A DNA stretch of 64,000 bases from Palsa-1447 sp964414785 (GTDB lineage: Bacteria > Verrucomicrobiota > Verrucomicrobiia > Opitutales > Opitutaceae): positions 16,132 through 80,131 of the forward strand of contig CAYPXZ010000013.1 of the NCBI GenBank assembly GCA_964414785.1, read 5' to 3'. Numbering within the stretch: the stretch's first letter is position 1; each line of letters opens with the position of its first letter. The notes under the pieces were generated by a model. The model made no database searches, was not told where the DNA came from, and saw only the letters and a program-made list of their open reading frames with translations. The position numbers and the translations under genes were made by a program. Shown one piece after another: positions 1 to 8,926 of this stretch.

Positions 1-1
1 G

Positions 2-376
2 ATGGTCCAGAACATCGTCAACCAGCCCGCCGCGGTCACGCCGCGCGTCCCCCAGATGCGCGTGTGGGAGTATGAGTATTGGTTCCACGCGGGCGCCACG
101 AAGCCGGATTTCGACACCGTCGACGTGAGGGTCACCCAGCAGCTGGACTACGACAACCAGGACTATGTAGGCCTCAAGTCGCGCCCGGATGTCGTGTGGG
201 CCGGGCACGACCTGGAGTTCAACGCCATGACCAAGTTCTTCTATGTCGACCGCTCGGTGCCCAAAAAGCGGCTCACCAACGAGGAGATGGTGGAGGTGAA
301 CCGACTGTACCGGATTATCGGGCGGTGCGAGAAGGAGCTGAACCGGGCGGGAGTCCAGCTGCAGCCCTCAAGCTGA
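2..376 (+). CDS. Hypothetical protein, possibly truncated at the window edge
   Basis: The reading frame encodes 124 residues, rich in aromatic and charged amino acids, and ends with QLQPSS. I recognise no family, signal peptide or membrane segment. The ATG lies at the second base of the window, so the true start may be further upstream and the protein longer. The C-terminal part (LTNEEMVEVNRLYRIIGRCE) looks like an amphipathic helix. High GC at third codon positions supports real coding. It lies 74 bp upstream of the thymidine kinase gene on the same strand, but nothing here links the two functionally. Confidence 0.6.
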   Translation: MVQNIVNQPAAVTPRVPQMRVWEYEYWFHAGATKPDFDTVDVRVTQQLDYDNQDYVGLKSRPDVVWAGHDLEFNAMTKFFYVDRSVPKKRLTNEEMVEVNRLYRIIGRCEKELNRAGVQLQPSS

Positions 377-450
377 TCCCCGGCGGGTCACCTGGCTCAG
401 CATCCCAATTTCTCGCCTTTTCGGCGGCTTCGATTGAGGCTGCCGGCACC

Positions 451-1050
451 ATGTCGAAGGTATATTTCTACTACTCGGCCATGAATGCCGGGAAGAGCAC
501 CGTGCTCCTCCAGTCGAGCTACAATTACCAGGAGCGCGGAATGCGCACGCTGCTGTTCATGCCGGCGCTCGACACGCGTGCCGGCTATGGGCGAATCCAG
601 TCGAGGATCGGCCTGGCCTCGGAGGCCATCGCGCTGCAGGCGGCCGACAACCTGCTCGAGCGCGTGCACCTCGACCACATGGAAAAGCCGGTCTCGTGCG
701 TCCTCATCGACGAGGCCCAGTTCCTGACGCCGGAGCAGGTGGCCCAGGTCACCGACATCGCGGACACGCTGCGAATCCCCGTTCTATGCTACGGCCTGCG
801 CACGGACTTCCAAGGACGGCTCTTCCCCGGCAGCGCCGCACTCCTGGCTGTCGCCGACAACCTGATTGAGCTGAAGACCATTTGTCACTGCGGCCGCAAG
901 GCCACGATGAACCTGCGGATCGGTGCGGAAGGAAAGGCGGTCACCGTCGGCGCCCAGGTTGAGATCGGGGGAAACGACCGCTACGTAGCGATGTGCCGGC
1001 GGCATTTCAAAGAGGCGTTCAACGCAATCCAGCAACCTTCGCAGGGGTGA
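451..1050 (+). CDS. tdk: Thymidine kinase
   Basis: This 199-residue protein phosphorylates thymidine with ATP in the cytosolic nucleotide salvage pathway. The Walker A loop is MNAGKST at residues 11-17. DEAQFL forms the Walker B region. The lasso/zinc part carries CHCGRKA, and a CRRHF motif lies near the C-terminus, as in type II (TK1-like) bacterial kinases. Length matches the family. The open frame extends upstream, but the first ATG that begins with the conserved MSKVYFYYSAMNAGKS stretch is at 451, so I chose it. It appears to be a single-gene unit. Confidence 0.95.
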   Translation: MSKVYFYYSAMNAGKSTVLLQSSYNYQERGMRTLLFMPALDTRAGYGRIQSRIGLASEAIALQAADNLLERVHLDHMEKPVSCVLIDEAQFLTPEQVAQVTDIADTLRIPVLCYGLRTDFQGRLFPGSAALLAVADNLIELKTICHCGRKATMNLRIGAEGKAVTVGAQVEIGGNDRYVAMCRRHFKEAFNAIQQPSQG

Positions 1051-1114
1051 AACGCACCTAAACCGCTCCGGAACAGGGCGCCCGATGCCGGTCCAATTGG
1101 GGGCGCCCGCCCGG

Positions 1115-1501
1115 CTACTCCGACTCGGTGCGCCCTCGGCGGGCCTTGATCCCCGCCCTATGCTTCTTCGCCTCGATCATCCTCACCTTCTGGCCATGGC
1201 TCTTCTGGCGGTGGCGCCGGATATTCCTCTGGCGTTCGTCCTGCTCAGCCGTCGCTCTGGCACGCCTGCGCTCCTCGAGCTTCTGGCAAAGCTCCGACCA
1301 GGCCAACTGCCGGTTGAGCGCCTGTGACCGCTCGCGCTGGCAGCGCACCTCGATGCCCGTGGGGCGATGGCGAAGCCAGACGCAGGACGAGGTCTTCTGG
1401 ATCTTTTGGCCCCCTTTCCCCGAGCCCAGGACAAACCGCTCCTCGACGTCCGCGATGCGAACGCCGATGGCGGCAAGCCTTTCTTCGAATTCGCGGTTCA
1501 T
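1115..1501 (-). CDS. ArfB/YaeJ-like peptide chain release factor homologue
   Basis: A 128-residue protein with the catalytic release-factor signature GSGKGGQKIQKT, containing the GGQ that hydrolyses peptidyl-tRNA. A long lysine/arginine-rich tail follows, of the kind that occupies the empty mRNA channel of stalled ribosomes in ArfB. It has no codon-recognition domain, so it is a rescue or RF-like factor rather than RF1/RF2. The frame stays open to 1786, but that extension overlaps the promoter and signal-peptide region of the divergent GH9 gene and looks non-coding. I therefore start at the ATG of MNREFEERLAAIG. Some such proteins are annotated as RF-H-like; I cannot separate these by eye. 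Confidence 0.82.
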   Translation of the reverse strand: MNREFEERLAAIGVRIADVEERFVLGSGKGGQKIQKTSSCVWLRHRPTGIEVRCQRERSQALNRQLAWSELCQKLEERRRARATAEQDERQRNIRRHRQKSHGQKVRMIEAKKHRAGIKARRGRTESE

Positions 1502-1646
1502 CGTTCGCACAACAGCCTCTGAAAAAACTCCGACAAGGGGAATTGAAAAAGGGGTGCGAAAGGGATTACGCTTCCCTTTTCGCCACACCCGTGGTCGGTG
1601 ACCCCGCCCGTGTGCCGGCAACCCCCCTTGTCCCGTCCCTTTCCCC

Positions 1647-4196
1647 ATGAAGTCCTCTATCCCAACTTTTCTGGCACCGGCGGCGGCTATCTCGGCCATT
1701 GCGATGGCCACCGCAGCCATGGCCGCCGATGAGACCCTTGCGATCAACGACCTCGAGTACCTCGAGATGGCGGGCCTCAACGTCATGCTGGCGCACGACT
1801 ACTATCCCGAGGGACACCAGGGCGGCGTCGGGGTGATCCAAAATGGCCAGCGCGTCGCGACGAACGGCGACCTGCGCCTAGAGCCGACGCCAGGCCAGTG
1901 GCAGCCCACCCCTGCCGTCGGGACCCGCCGCGTAGACAGGGTATCCAACGAGATAAGCGTACACATGGCCTATCCCAACGAGAGCCAGAACCGGAAGGGC
2001 CTTAACCCGATCGCGTACCCCGACCTGAAGCTCGGCTACGACGTCAAGGTCAGGCCCGACGGCCGCTCGTTCCGGATCATCGTCGACCTCGATGAGCCCC
2101 TGCCCGCGGCGTGGGTCGGCAAGGTGGGATTCAATCTCGAACTGTTTCCGGGCGTCCTGTTCGGGAAGACCTTCGAGATCGGGGGCCGATTCGGATCGTT
2201 CCCGAGGCAGGCCAACGGCCCGGGTGCCGTGGCCGACGGGGACTATGAGCTCGAACCGCTCGGCCACGGCCCGAAGCTGACGGTGGCGCCGGAATCCGAC
2301 CTGCAGCGCATGAGCATCGAGGCGGTGCGCGGTGGCGAGATTGAGCTGCTCGATGGGCGAGCCCAGCACAACAACGGTTGGTTCGTTGCTCGGGCGCTGG
2401 TCCCGGCGGGGGCAACGAAGGCGGCCATTGAGTGGCGCGTGACCCCCAACGTGATTCCCGGCTGGAGGTCCGATCCCGTCATCCAGGTCTCCCAGGTTGG
2501 GTACCACCCAAGGCAGCCCAAGATCGCCGTCATCGAGCTCGACCGACGCGAGACCGTGTTCAGGCCGGTCTCGCTGTACAGAATTACGGAGACGGGCCCG
2601 GTAAAGGTCGCCGAGCGACCCGCGATGGACTGGGGGCGCTTCTTGCGGTTCCACTACCTCAGGTTCGACTTCACCGACGTAGTGAAGCCGGGAATGTATG
2701 CCGTCGGCTACGGCGATCTGCGGTCCAACGTATTCCAGATCAGCGAACACGTGTTCGAGAGGAACGTCTGGCAGCCGACCGTGGAGTACTTCCTGCCCGT
2801 GCAGATGGACCACATGAGGGTGAACGATCATTATCGCGTGTGGCACGGCCTGTCGCACATGGACGACGCGCTGATGGCGCCGGTGAACTACAACCATTTC
2901 GACGGGTACACGCAGGGGCCCTCAACCCTGACAAAGTTCAAGCCCGGCGACCATGTGCCCGGGCTCGACAAGGGCGGCTGGTTTGACGCCGGCGACCACG
3001 ATCTTCGGATCGAGTCGCAGATAGACACGGTCCACGGGCTGGCGCTGGCCTGGGAGCTCTTCCATCCGGCGCTCGATAACACCACGATCGACCAGGCCTC
3101 CGGCATCGTCGAGATCCACAGGCCGGACGGTAAGCCCGATATTCTCCAGCAGATCGAACACGGCGTGCTCAGCGTCGTCGGCGGCTACAATTCGATGGGC
3201 CGCCTCTACCGGGGGATCCAGGATGCGTCCCTTCACCAGTACACCTTTCTCGGCGACGCCGCCAACATGACCGATAACATTGTCTTCCACGATGACGATG
3301 GCGCGGCGATGAAGGTGCTGTCGGAGGCAGCGACAGCCGGAGATCAGTCCGAGCCGAAGATAGACCACCTCCCCCCTCTGGGTTCCCCGGGTTCGGCCGA
3401 TGACCGCTGGGTGTTCACCGAGGAGAGTCCCGAGCACGAGCTTGATACGGCCGGCGGCCTCGCCGCGGCCTCACGCGCCCTGGCGGGCTTCAATGACCCC
3501 CTCGCGCGGGACTGCCTGCGCATAGCCCAGGAGCTCTGGGCCAGTGCGAGGGCACCCGACGTGTCCCTGGACCGCCTTGAGCCCGCGATCGAGCTCTTCC
3601 AGACGACCGGTGAGAAGAAGTACGCGGACACCATCATCGCCCTCGGCGACAAGATAGTGGAGAACGTCGGGCAGTATGGCTGGCTCGGCGCCCGGTCGCT
3701 GGGCCTGGTGAAGGACCCGGCATTCGTCGCCAAGGTGAGGGCAGCGCTCCTTGTCTACCGCTCCGACGTCGACGCGCTCGAGAAGAAGACGCCCTACGGT
3801 ATTCCCTACGAGCCCGATGTCTGGGGGGCCGGATGGGACATCCAGAGGTTCGGCGTGCAGCAGTATTTCCTCCACGCAGGCGCCCCCGACATCTTTCCCA
3901 CCACCTACATGCTTCACGCGGTCGATTTCATCCTTGGCTGCCATCCGGGTGCGAACACCTCGTCGTTCGTCTCCGGGGTCGGGGCGAATTCCCTGATTCC
4001 GGCCTACGGATTGAATCGCGCCGACTGGTCCTATATCCCGGGCGGAATCGCCTCCGGAACCGCCCTCATCAGGCCGGACTTTCCGGAACTCCTCGATTGG
4101 CCCTTCCTCTGGCAGCAGCGCGAGTACTGCCTCGGGTACGCAACCTCGGACTACGTCTTCCTTGTCCTCGCGGCCAACCACGTCCTCAACAACTGA
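1647..4196 (+). CDS. Secreted glycoside hydrolase family 9 (endoglucanase-like)
   Basis: An 849-residue exported enzyme expected to cleave beta-1,4-glucans. Residues 1-26 form a signal peptide ending ATAAMA. Residues of about 276-366 are the Ig-like CelD_N domain that precedes many GH9 catalytic modules, starting at IQVSQVGYHPRQPK. The (alpha/alpha)6 catalytic domain follows. It has the DAGDHD motif at 447-452 (water-activating aspartates) and a C-terminal REYCLGYATSDY segment whose E826 is the likely proton donor. About 250 residues between the signal peptide and the Ig domain (NGQRVATNGDLRLEPTPGQW onward) are a beta-rich module that I do not recognise. The pterin dehydratase starts 3 bp after the stop. 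Confidence 0.9.
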   Translation: MKSSIPTFLAPAAAISAIAMATAAMAADETLAINDLEYLEMAGLNVMLAHDYYPEGHQGGVGVIQNGQRVATNGDLRLEPTPGQWQPTPAVGTRRVDRVSNEISVHMAYPNESQNRKGLNPIAYPDLKLGYDVKVRPDGRSFRIIVDLDEPLPAAWVGKVGFNLELFPGVLFGKTFEIGGRFGSFPRQANGPGAVADGDYELEPLGHGPKLTVAPESDLQRMSIEAVRGGEIELLDGRAQHNNGWFVARALVPAGATKAAIEWRVTPNVIPGWRSDPVIQVSQVGYHPRQPKIAVIELDRRETVFRPVSLYRITETGPVKVAERPAMDWGRFLRFHYLRFDFTDVVKPGMYAVGYGDLRSNVFQISEHVFERNVWQPTVEYFLPVQMDHMRVNDHYRVWHGLSHMDDALMAPVNYNHFDGYTQGPSTLTKFKPGDHVPGLDKGGWFDAGDHDLRIESQIDTVHGLALAWELFHPALDNTTIDQASGIVEIHRPDGKPDILQQIEHGVLSVVGGYNSMGRLYRGIQDASLHQYTFLGDAANMTDNIVFHDDDGAAMKVLSEAATAGDQSEPKIDHLPPLGSPGSADDRWVFTEESPEHELDTAGGLAAASRALAGFNDPLARDCLRIAQELWASARAPDVSLDRLEPAIELFQTTGEKKYADTIIALGDKIVENVGQYGWLGARSLGLVKDPAFVAKVRAALLVYRSDVDALEKKTPYGIPYEPDVWGAGWDIQRFGVQQYFLHAGAPDIFPTTYMLHAVDFILGCHPGANTSSFVSGVGANSLIPAYGLNRADWSYIPGGIASGTALIRPDFPELLDWPFLWQQREYCLGYATSDYVFLVLAANHVLNN

Positions 4197-4199
4197 ACC

Positions 4200-4499
4200 A
4201 TGAAAAAGCTAAGCCCCGCTCAGATTGCACTCCGGCTCAAAATGGTCCCCCTTTGGAGGAAGCGGGGCAGCTCGATCCTGCGCCTGTTTGAGTTCGACGG
4301 CTTCATGAAAGCCATTGAGTTCGTTGACCGCGTCGCAAGAACCGCCGAGAAACACGACCACCACCCCGACATCGACGTGCGGTGGAACAAGGTCACCCTG
4401 ACCCTGACCACCCACTCCAAGGGGGGTCTCACCGCAAACGACTTCGACTCGGCGGAAAGGATGGGCGCGATCTACTCGCGATTCTTCGAGCCCAGGTAG
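4200..4499 (+). CDS. phhB: Pterin-4a-carbinolamine dehydratase (4a-hydroxytetrahydrobiopterin dehydratase)
   Basis: A 99-residue protein of the PCD/DCoH family, which dehydrates 4a-hydroxytetrahydropterin, regenerating the cofactor of aromatic amino-acid hydroxylases or acting in pterin metabolism. The family signature EKHDHHPDIDVRWNKVTLTL is intact, including the histidine pair and the later threonine/histidine positions (TTHS). It starts 3 bp after the GH9 stop and may be cotranscribed with it, although the functions are unrelated. No aromatic hydroxylase gene is visible nearby. In some bacteria PCD-like proteins act with molybdopterin pathways; the molybdoenzyme block here is 10 kb away. 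Confidence 0.9.
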   Translation: MKKLSPAQIALRLKMVPLWRKRGSSILRLFEFDGFMKAIEFVDRVARTAEKHDHHPDIDVRWNKVTLTLTTHSKGGLTANDFDSAERMGAIYSRFFEPR

Positions 4500-4510
4500 G
4501 CGCCGGAGGT

Positions 4511-5524
4511 TCAGTCCGCAGCGGCCCAAGCGAGTCCGTCGTCCACCGAACCGACGTCAATCAGCCTCCGGACCCCCCAATCCTTGAGATCCACGACTGC
4601 GACCTTGGCGCTTCGGTCGCACGACACATAGGCGACCAGGCCGTCGGGGCGAACGAGCACCTCCTGGGGCGACCTTGGCACATCCAGCGTGCGCACCAAG
4701 CGCATCGCCGACAGGTCGACCAGTCCCACCTTGTCGATCGCTGGCATCGCCACGACCAGCCAGCGGCCGTCGGGCGTCGCGGCGGTGCCGAACGCAAGGC
4801 CTGGAAGGGGAATCGAGCGGCTTACCGAGTTTGACACGGTGTCAATGACGGCGAGCCGTAGCGCGGTTTGGTCGGCCGTAAAGACCCATCTGTCGTCCGT
4901 GGAGAGTGCGATCCTCTGAATGGCAGGAGCAACGGCGATTGTCGCCTCGAGTGAGCGCGTCTGGAGGTCTAGGACGGAGACGGTTCCCGAACGCACGTTG
5001 GCGGTGTACCCCCGCCGGCCATCCCTCGAGATCGCAAGCATATGCGATTCGGCTTTGCCGGTTGGGATCGAGCCGACGACCTTCAGGCTGCCCGGGTCTA
5101 TGATTGTCACGGAGTCCTCAAGTTCGGTGGTCACGTAGAGGAGCCCGTCCCTCGGCCCGAAGACCGGGCGGTGGGGGCGGATGCCCCTCCCGAAATCGAC
5201 GGTCCCGACGACCGCGCGCCGGCTGAGGTCGATCACCCGGATCAGGCTACCGTCCGAGCCCGGTCTGCCGACTCCGGAATTGCCGTAGATCGGGACGAAT
5301 GCCCGCTTTCCGTCGGGCGACACCGCGACCTCGTGGCCCGTGTCCCCTTCCTCCGCCACTTGGGCGATCTGCACTTCGGTGGCTGCGTCGACGATCGACA
5401 GGCTGTGCGCACCCTTGTTCGCCACCAGGAGGTAACCTCCGGCCCGGGACTCGCCCTTTGCCGCCAGGCACCCCGCGAAGGTCCCAACCCACAGGAACAC
5501 CTTGGAAGTGAACGCTCGGCTCAT
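4511..5524 (-). CDS. Exported YVTN-type beta-propeller protein
   Basis: A 337-residue protein built of about seven repeats of the YVTN/40-residue type. Examples are YLLVANKGAHSLSIVD, LYVTTELEDSVTIIDP and GYTANVRSGTVSVLDL, each with an SPDG/SRDGRR turn. Such proteins fold as beta-propellers on the cell surface or in the periplasm and bind partners or metals. The N-terminus MSRAFTSKVFLWVGTFAGCLA is a signal peptide. The FAGC stretch could be a lipobox, but phenylalanine at -3 is atypical. A TTG at 5581 overlapping the helicase stop would add 19 residues. I prefer the ATG at 5524 because it places the signal peptide at the start. Confidence 0.8.
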   Translation of the reverse strand: MSRAFTSKVFLWVGTFAGCLAAKGESRAGGYLLVANKGAHSLSIVDAATEVQIAQVAEEGDTGHEVAVSPDGKRAFVPIYGNSGVGRPGSDGSLIRVIDLSRRAVVGTVDFGRGIRPHRPVFGPRDGLLYVTTELEDSVTIIDPGSLKVVGSIPTGKAESHMLAISRDGRRGYTANVRSGTVSVLDLQTRSLEATIAVAPAIQRIALSTDDRWVFTADQTALRLAVIDTVSNSVSRSIPLPGLAFGTAATPDGRWLVVAMPAIDKVGLVDLSAMRLVRTLDVPRSPQEVLVRPDGLVAYVSCDRSAKVAVVDLKDWGVRRLIDVGSVDDGLAWAAAD

Positions 5525-5577
5525 GCGCGGGGTATAACGGGACGCTTGGGTGTGAATGTCAATTTCCCGCGCCTCGG

Positions 5578-7266
5578 TCAATCGAGCGCCTTCTCGTCGG
5601 TGGTCGCAGGGCTCAGCTTTAGCGAGTGCCCGCGGATCCGGATCCCATTGAGCTTTCTCAGGATCAACTCGGCATGCTCCTCGGCCACGTCCACGAGGGA
5701 ATGGCGCTGGTGGATGTCGATGGCGCCGACGACTTCCGAGTTGAGCCGCGTGACGCCCGTGATCTTGCCAACTATCTCGCCGGTGGTGACCAGGTGCTTG
5801 CGCCCCGCATTGACAAAGAGTGTCACCATCCCCGCCTCCTTGCCCGTGCGCCTGCTCGGTGCCGGCTCCGCCTCGGCGGTCTGGTCGGCCTCCTCGGGCT
5901 CGACTTCCCGCGCCTTGTGCCCGGCAGCATGCGCCTTGGGGGCGGGCCTGCCTTCGGCCGGCCCCGCCTTCGGGCTCGCCCCTCCCTTCAGCAGTTGGAT
6001 CAGGGCCGAGCAGATATCGGTGCTCGAGTACCCCTGGTCCAGCAGCCGATCGACGACCCGGTCCTGCTTCTCGAACTGGCCCGCGTCGATCACGCCGCGT
6101 ATCTTCTCGAAGAACAGGTTGGCCCGCGCCTCGTCCACCTGGCCGAGCGACGGCGCGGTCTCGCGCCTGATCTTGAGATTGGCGAACCGGACCATGCTCT
6201 GAAGCCGGTAAAGCTCCCGGCCAGAGACGAAGGTCACCGCCCTCCCCGATTTGCCCGCGCGCGCCGTGCGCCCTATGCGGTGGGTGTAGTCCTCGGCGTC
6301 GTTCGGCAGGTCGAAGTTGAAGACCACCTCGAGGTCGTCGACATCGAGACCGCGCGCGGCGACGTCCGTCGCGACAAGGAACTCAAACGCTCGCTTGCGG
6401 AACTTCTCCATCACGCGCGTGCGCTGCATCTGGCTGAGATCGCCGTGAAGGCGGTCGGTCGCGTACCCGCGGGCGTGAAGCTGCTGGTCCAGCTCGTCCA
6501 CCATGACCTTGGTGCTGCAGAAGATGAGCCCATAGCGGAAGTCGTTCAGGTCGATGAGCCGTGTCAGCACCTCGAGCTTCGAGCGCCTGTCCACCTCGTA
6601 GTAGACCTGGTCAACCTGCGGCGCATTGTGGGCTTGGGACTCGATCTTGACCCACGCCGGATCGCGGGAGTAGCGGCCGATGAGGTCCTGGATCGCGCGG
6701 GGCATCGTGGCCGAGAAAAAGAGGAGCTGCCGCTGCGCCGGCACCGACTTGAGGATATGCTCGATGTCGTCGCGGAAACCCATGTCGAGCATGCGGTCCG
6801 CCTCGTCGAGCACGACAAGCCGAAGCCCATCCAGCTTGAGGGTCCCGCGCTCCATGTGGTCCATGACCCTTCCCGGCGTCCCGATGACGATCTGCACACC
6901 GGCCTCAAGCGCGCGAAACTGCCGGTCGTACGATTGCCCGCCGTATATCGGCACCACGTGCAACCCTCGCTTGAAGAGGAGGAGCTTGCCCGTCTCCTCT
7001 GCCACCTGGACGGCCAGCTCGCGCGTGGGGCATAGGATGAGAACCTGGACCTTATGTATCTGGGCCTTGGCTAACTCAATGGCGGGAATGGCGAACGCCG
7101 CAGTCTTTCCCGAACCCGTGGCCGATTGCCCGACGACGTCACGGCCGGCGAGGACTGCGGGAATGACCGCCGTCTGGATGGGCGAAGCCTCCTCGTATCC
7201 GAGCTTGTGCACGGCCTTCAGTATCTCCTGCGACACACCGAGCTCGGCAAATGGGCGTTTTTCCAT
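5578..7266 (-). CDS. DEAD-box ATP-dependent RNA helicase with DbpA-type RNA-binding domain
   Basis: A 562-residue helicase that remodels structured RNA, probably in ribosome assembly or mRNA decay. All core motifs are present: a Q motif around residues 5-30, ATGSGKT (Walker A), LDEADRML (DEAD), FSATMP (SAT) and HRIGRTARAG (motif VI). A low-complexity Ala/Pro/Glu linker follows (around residues 430-470). The C-terminal domain (GMVTLFVNAGRKHLVTTGEI onward) resembles the DbpA/CsdA RNA-binding fold. This matches the DeaD/CsdA architecture, but I cannot tell which orthologue it is. The beta-propeller gene follows directly, and a TTG there would overlap this stop. Confidence 0.92.
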   Translation of the reverse strand: MEKRPFAELGVSQEILKAVHKLGYEEASPIQTAVIPAVLAGRDVVGQSATGSGKTAAFAIPAIELAKAQIHKVQVLILCPTRELAVQVAEETGKLLLFKRGLHVVPIYGGQSYDRQFRALEAGVQIVIGTPGRVMDHMERGTLKLDGLRLVVLDEADRMLDMGFRDDIEHILKSVPAQRQLLFFSATMPRAIQDLIGRYSRDPAWVKIESQAHNAPQVDQVYYEVDRRSKLEVLTRLIDLNDFRYGLIFCSTKVMVDELDQQLHARGYATDRLHGDLSQMQRTRVMEKFRKRAFEFLVATDVAARGLDVDDLEVVFNFDLPNDAEDYTHRIGRTARAGKSGRAVTFVSGRELYRLQSMVRFANLKIRRETAPSLGQVDEARANLFFEKIRGVIDAGQFEKQDRVVDRLLDQGYSSTDICSALIQLLKGGASPKAGPAEGRPAPKAHAAGHKAREVEPEEADQTAEAEPAPSRRTGKEAGMVTLFVNAGRKHLVTTGEIVGKITGVTRLNSEVVGAIDIHQRHSLVDVAEEHAELILRKLNGIRIRGHSLKLSPATTDEKALD

Positions 7267-7302
7267 GGATCACGGTGGGTCAGTGGACCTGCAAGGGGCA
7301 GC

Positions 7303-8576
7303 CTAAAATGGCCGGATCGCGGCCAGCTTCTGGGCCGTCGTCGCGGCCAGGTTCCTCCCGTTGAGGCTGTCGTTGAGGATCAATAGCCCGACAAAGAGGA
7401 TCGTCAGGCTGACAAGGACTCCCAGGGGCAGCAGCCGAAGCGTTCTTTCCCCAAGTGATTTCGTATGCCGTTGTCGATTATCCATATCCGCGAATTCCCG
7501 CGCCCCGATGTCACTGAGTAGGACGTCGCATGCCTCGAGAAGCGAGTTGCCGCCGCCCTCCTCAAGCCGCTTGCGTGCAGCCGTCTGGCCAATCCGGGCC
7601 TGGGCGTCGGCCGCACCCACGACGAGTTCGGACTGCCTCGCGACCAAGGATTGGAGCTGATCAAGCCGCCCTCCGCCGTCCTCCCCAAGTGGTTCAGGGC
7701 GCCGCGAACCACGGCGAGTTCACGGTCCTGCGGCTCCAGGGACGACCCCTCGCGCTGCTGCAGGAACGCCCTCTGGCTTCTGGCGAGATTCTCAATGGCC
7801 GTGCGGGATTCCTCCACCCACCTGAGGGCCTCGTGGGCCTGCGTGACGGATCCCGCGGCATTACTGAGGAAGTTCGTGTAATTATAGGAGATTCCCGTCG
7901 CCGCGAGCATGATGACGATGCCTGCGGCGAACCCCGCGGAAACCCTGACATCGAGCGCCCAGGCGAATTCCCCTTCGGACCAAATGAGCGCCAGGATTCC
8001 TAGCCCGAACAGGGTGAACCCGCTGGCGACGGGCAGCGACATTCCCGCCTGGCTCCGCCAGCCGAACTCGCCGGGGCCCTCTGTGGCGTGGCCAAGGATG
8101 TTGAAGCACCCGACGACCACAAGCGATGCCCCGAGGGCCGCGGAGACGGCGCTCCTCAGGCGGGCAATGCGGGGTCGCGAGGAACTGAATACGCAGAGGC
8201 CTGCCACGGAAAGGCAGAAGGCCGACGTCGCCGACATGCGCCCCGCCTGCGGGTCGCCCATGGCGGCCGCCACCGCGCCGGGGAGCAGGGCGTCAATTCC
8301 CGTCCGCGAGCCGGTCACGTATACGATCAGGGTCGCCGCGCCGAGCGAGAAGGCCGACGCCCCCAACACCGCGGAGGCGGGCCTCCACCCTCCCAGCGGG
8401 GCGGTCCGGGTGAGGTTCGCCAGTGCCGCGCCGAGAAGGATAAGGCCAAACGCAGAGGCCCCCTTCATCGCCGAAAAGCCAAAGATATCCACACGGGATT
8501 CCCCGACGCCATTCACCGGCCCGGCGAGCTCCAGCACGCACAGGGCAACTACGGCGATGGCAAAGCCGCGGGCCAT
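7303..8576 (-). pseudogene. Membrane sensor with CHASE3-like domain, broken by a one-base frameshift
   Basis: The 5' part encodes about eight hydrophobic segments (a MASE-like membrane module). The start of a CHASE3-like extracytoplasmic helical bundle follows (EALRWVEESRTAIENLARSQ, then RAFLQQREG). At the run CCCC 7683-7686 (GGGG on the coding strand) the frame shifts. Adding one G gives a seamless continuation, NHLGEDGGGRLDQLQSLVAR, into the second frame. That frame holds the rest of the bundle and a last membrane helix (LLPLGVLVSLTILFVGLLIL), for a repaired length of 424 residues. No kinase or cyclase domain follows, so even the repaired protein is a sensor without an output module. I start at ATG 8576, preceded by AGGTGG. 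A TTG at 8666 is an alternative. It could be a true mutation or a sequencing error in a homopolymer. Confidence 0.75.
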
Positions 8577-8926
8577 GGCCACCTGGGAAGGTTTTACACG
8601 ATGCGGGGTCACGGGACAGCAATCTGGATCGGGGTCGAGTCGCCAGGCTTTGCCGCGCTGACGCAAAGGGGATTTTTGCGTGAATCCCGTAGCCCTTCCC
8701 GATTGCTCTATTTACGGGCATGGCGTGGGTACAATGATGTCCGCGAGGCGGCCGCGGATAAGGGGTGGAGGGGTTTCCCGGTCTCGCAGAGCGAAAGTGG
8801 ACTGCGGCCAATGAACCCACTGCGGGGAACTTAGCAAGGGTACCGTCGAGAACCGGGGTCCGCCCGATCGGTCCCGCCAATTGGTTTGACGGCACTCGAC
8901 GTTCCAAAGCAAAGCTCTAGGCGCGA
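8577..8926. other. Intergenic region between the sensor remnant and the LysE gene
   Basis: About 350 bases with divergent genes on both sides. It should hold both promoters, but I see no convincing -35/-10 pair, no terminator and no open frame with coding character. The stretch 8740-8830 is purine-rich with several short complementary segments and could form leader RNA structure before the exporter gene. It matches no riboswitch consensus that I know. Confidence 0.4.

Noticed and set aside
1553..1592. Terminator-like hairpin (GGGTGCGAAAGGG with CCCTTTTCGCCACACCC)
   Set aside because: The pairing is imperfect and it lies between divergent starts, where a terminator is not expected; it may be an operator but has no support.
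5626..7035. Long plus-strand frame opposite the DEAD-box helicase
   Set aside because: Shadow of the helicase codon bias; no recognisable domain.
8740..8830. Riboswitch before the LysE exporter gene
   Set aside because: Some pairing potential, but no match to the lysine, yybP-ykoY, guanidine or other consensus that I could verify by eye.
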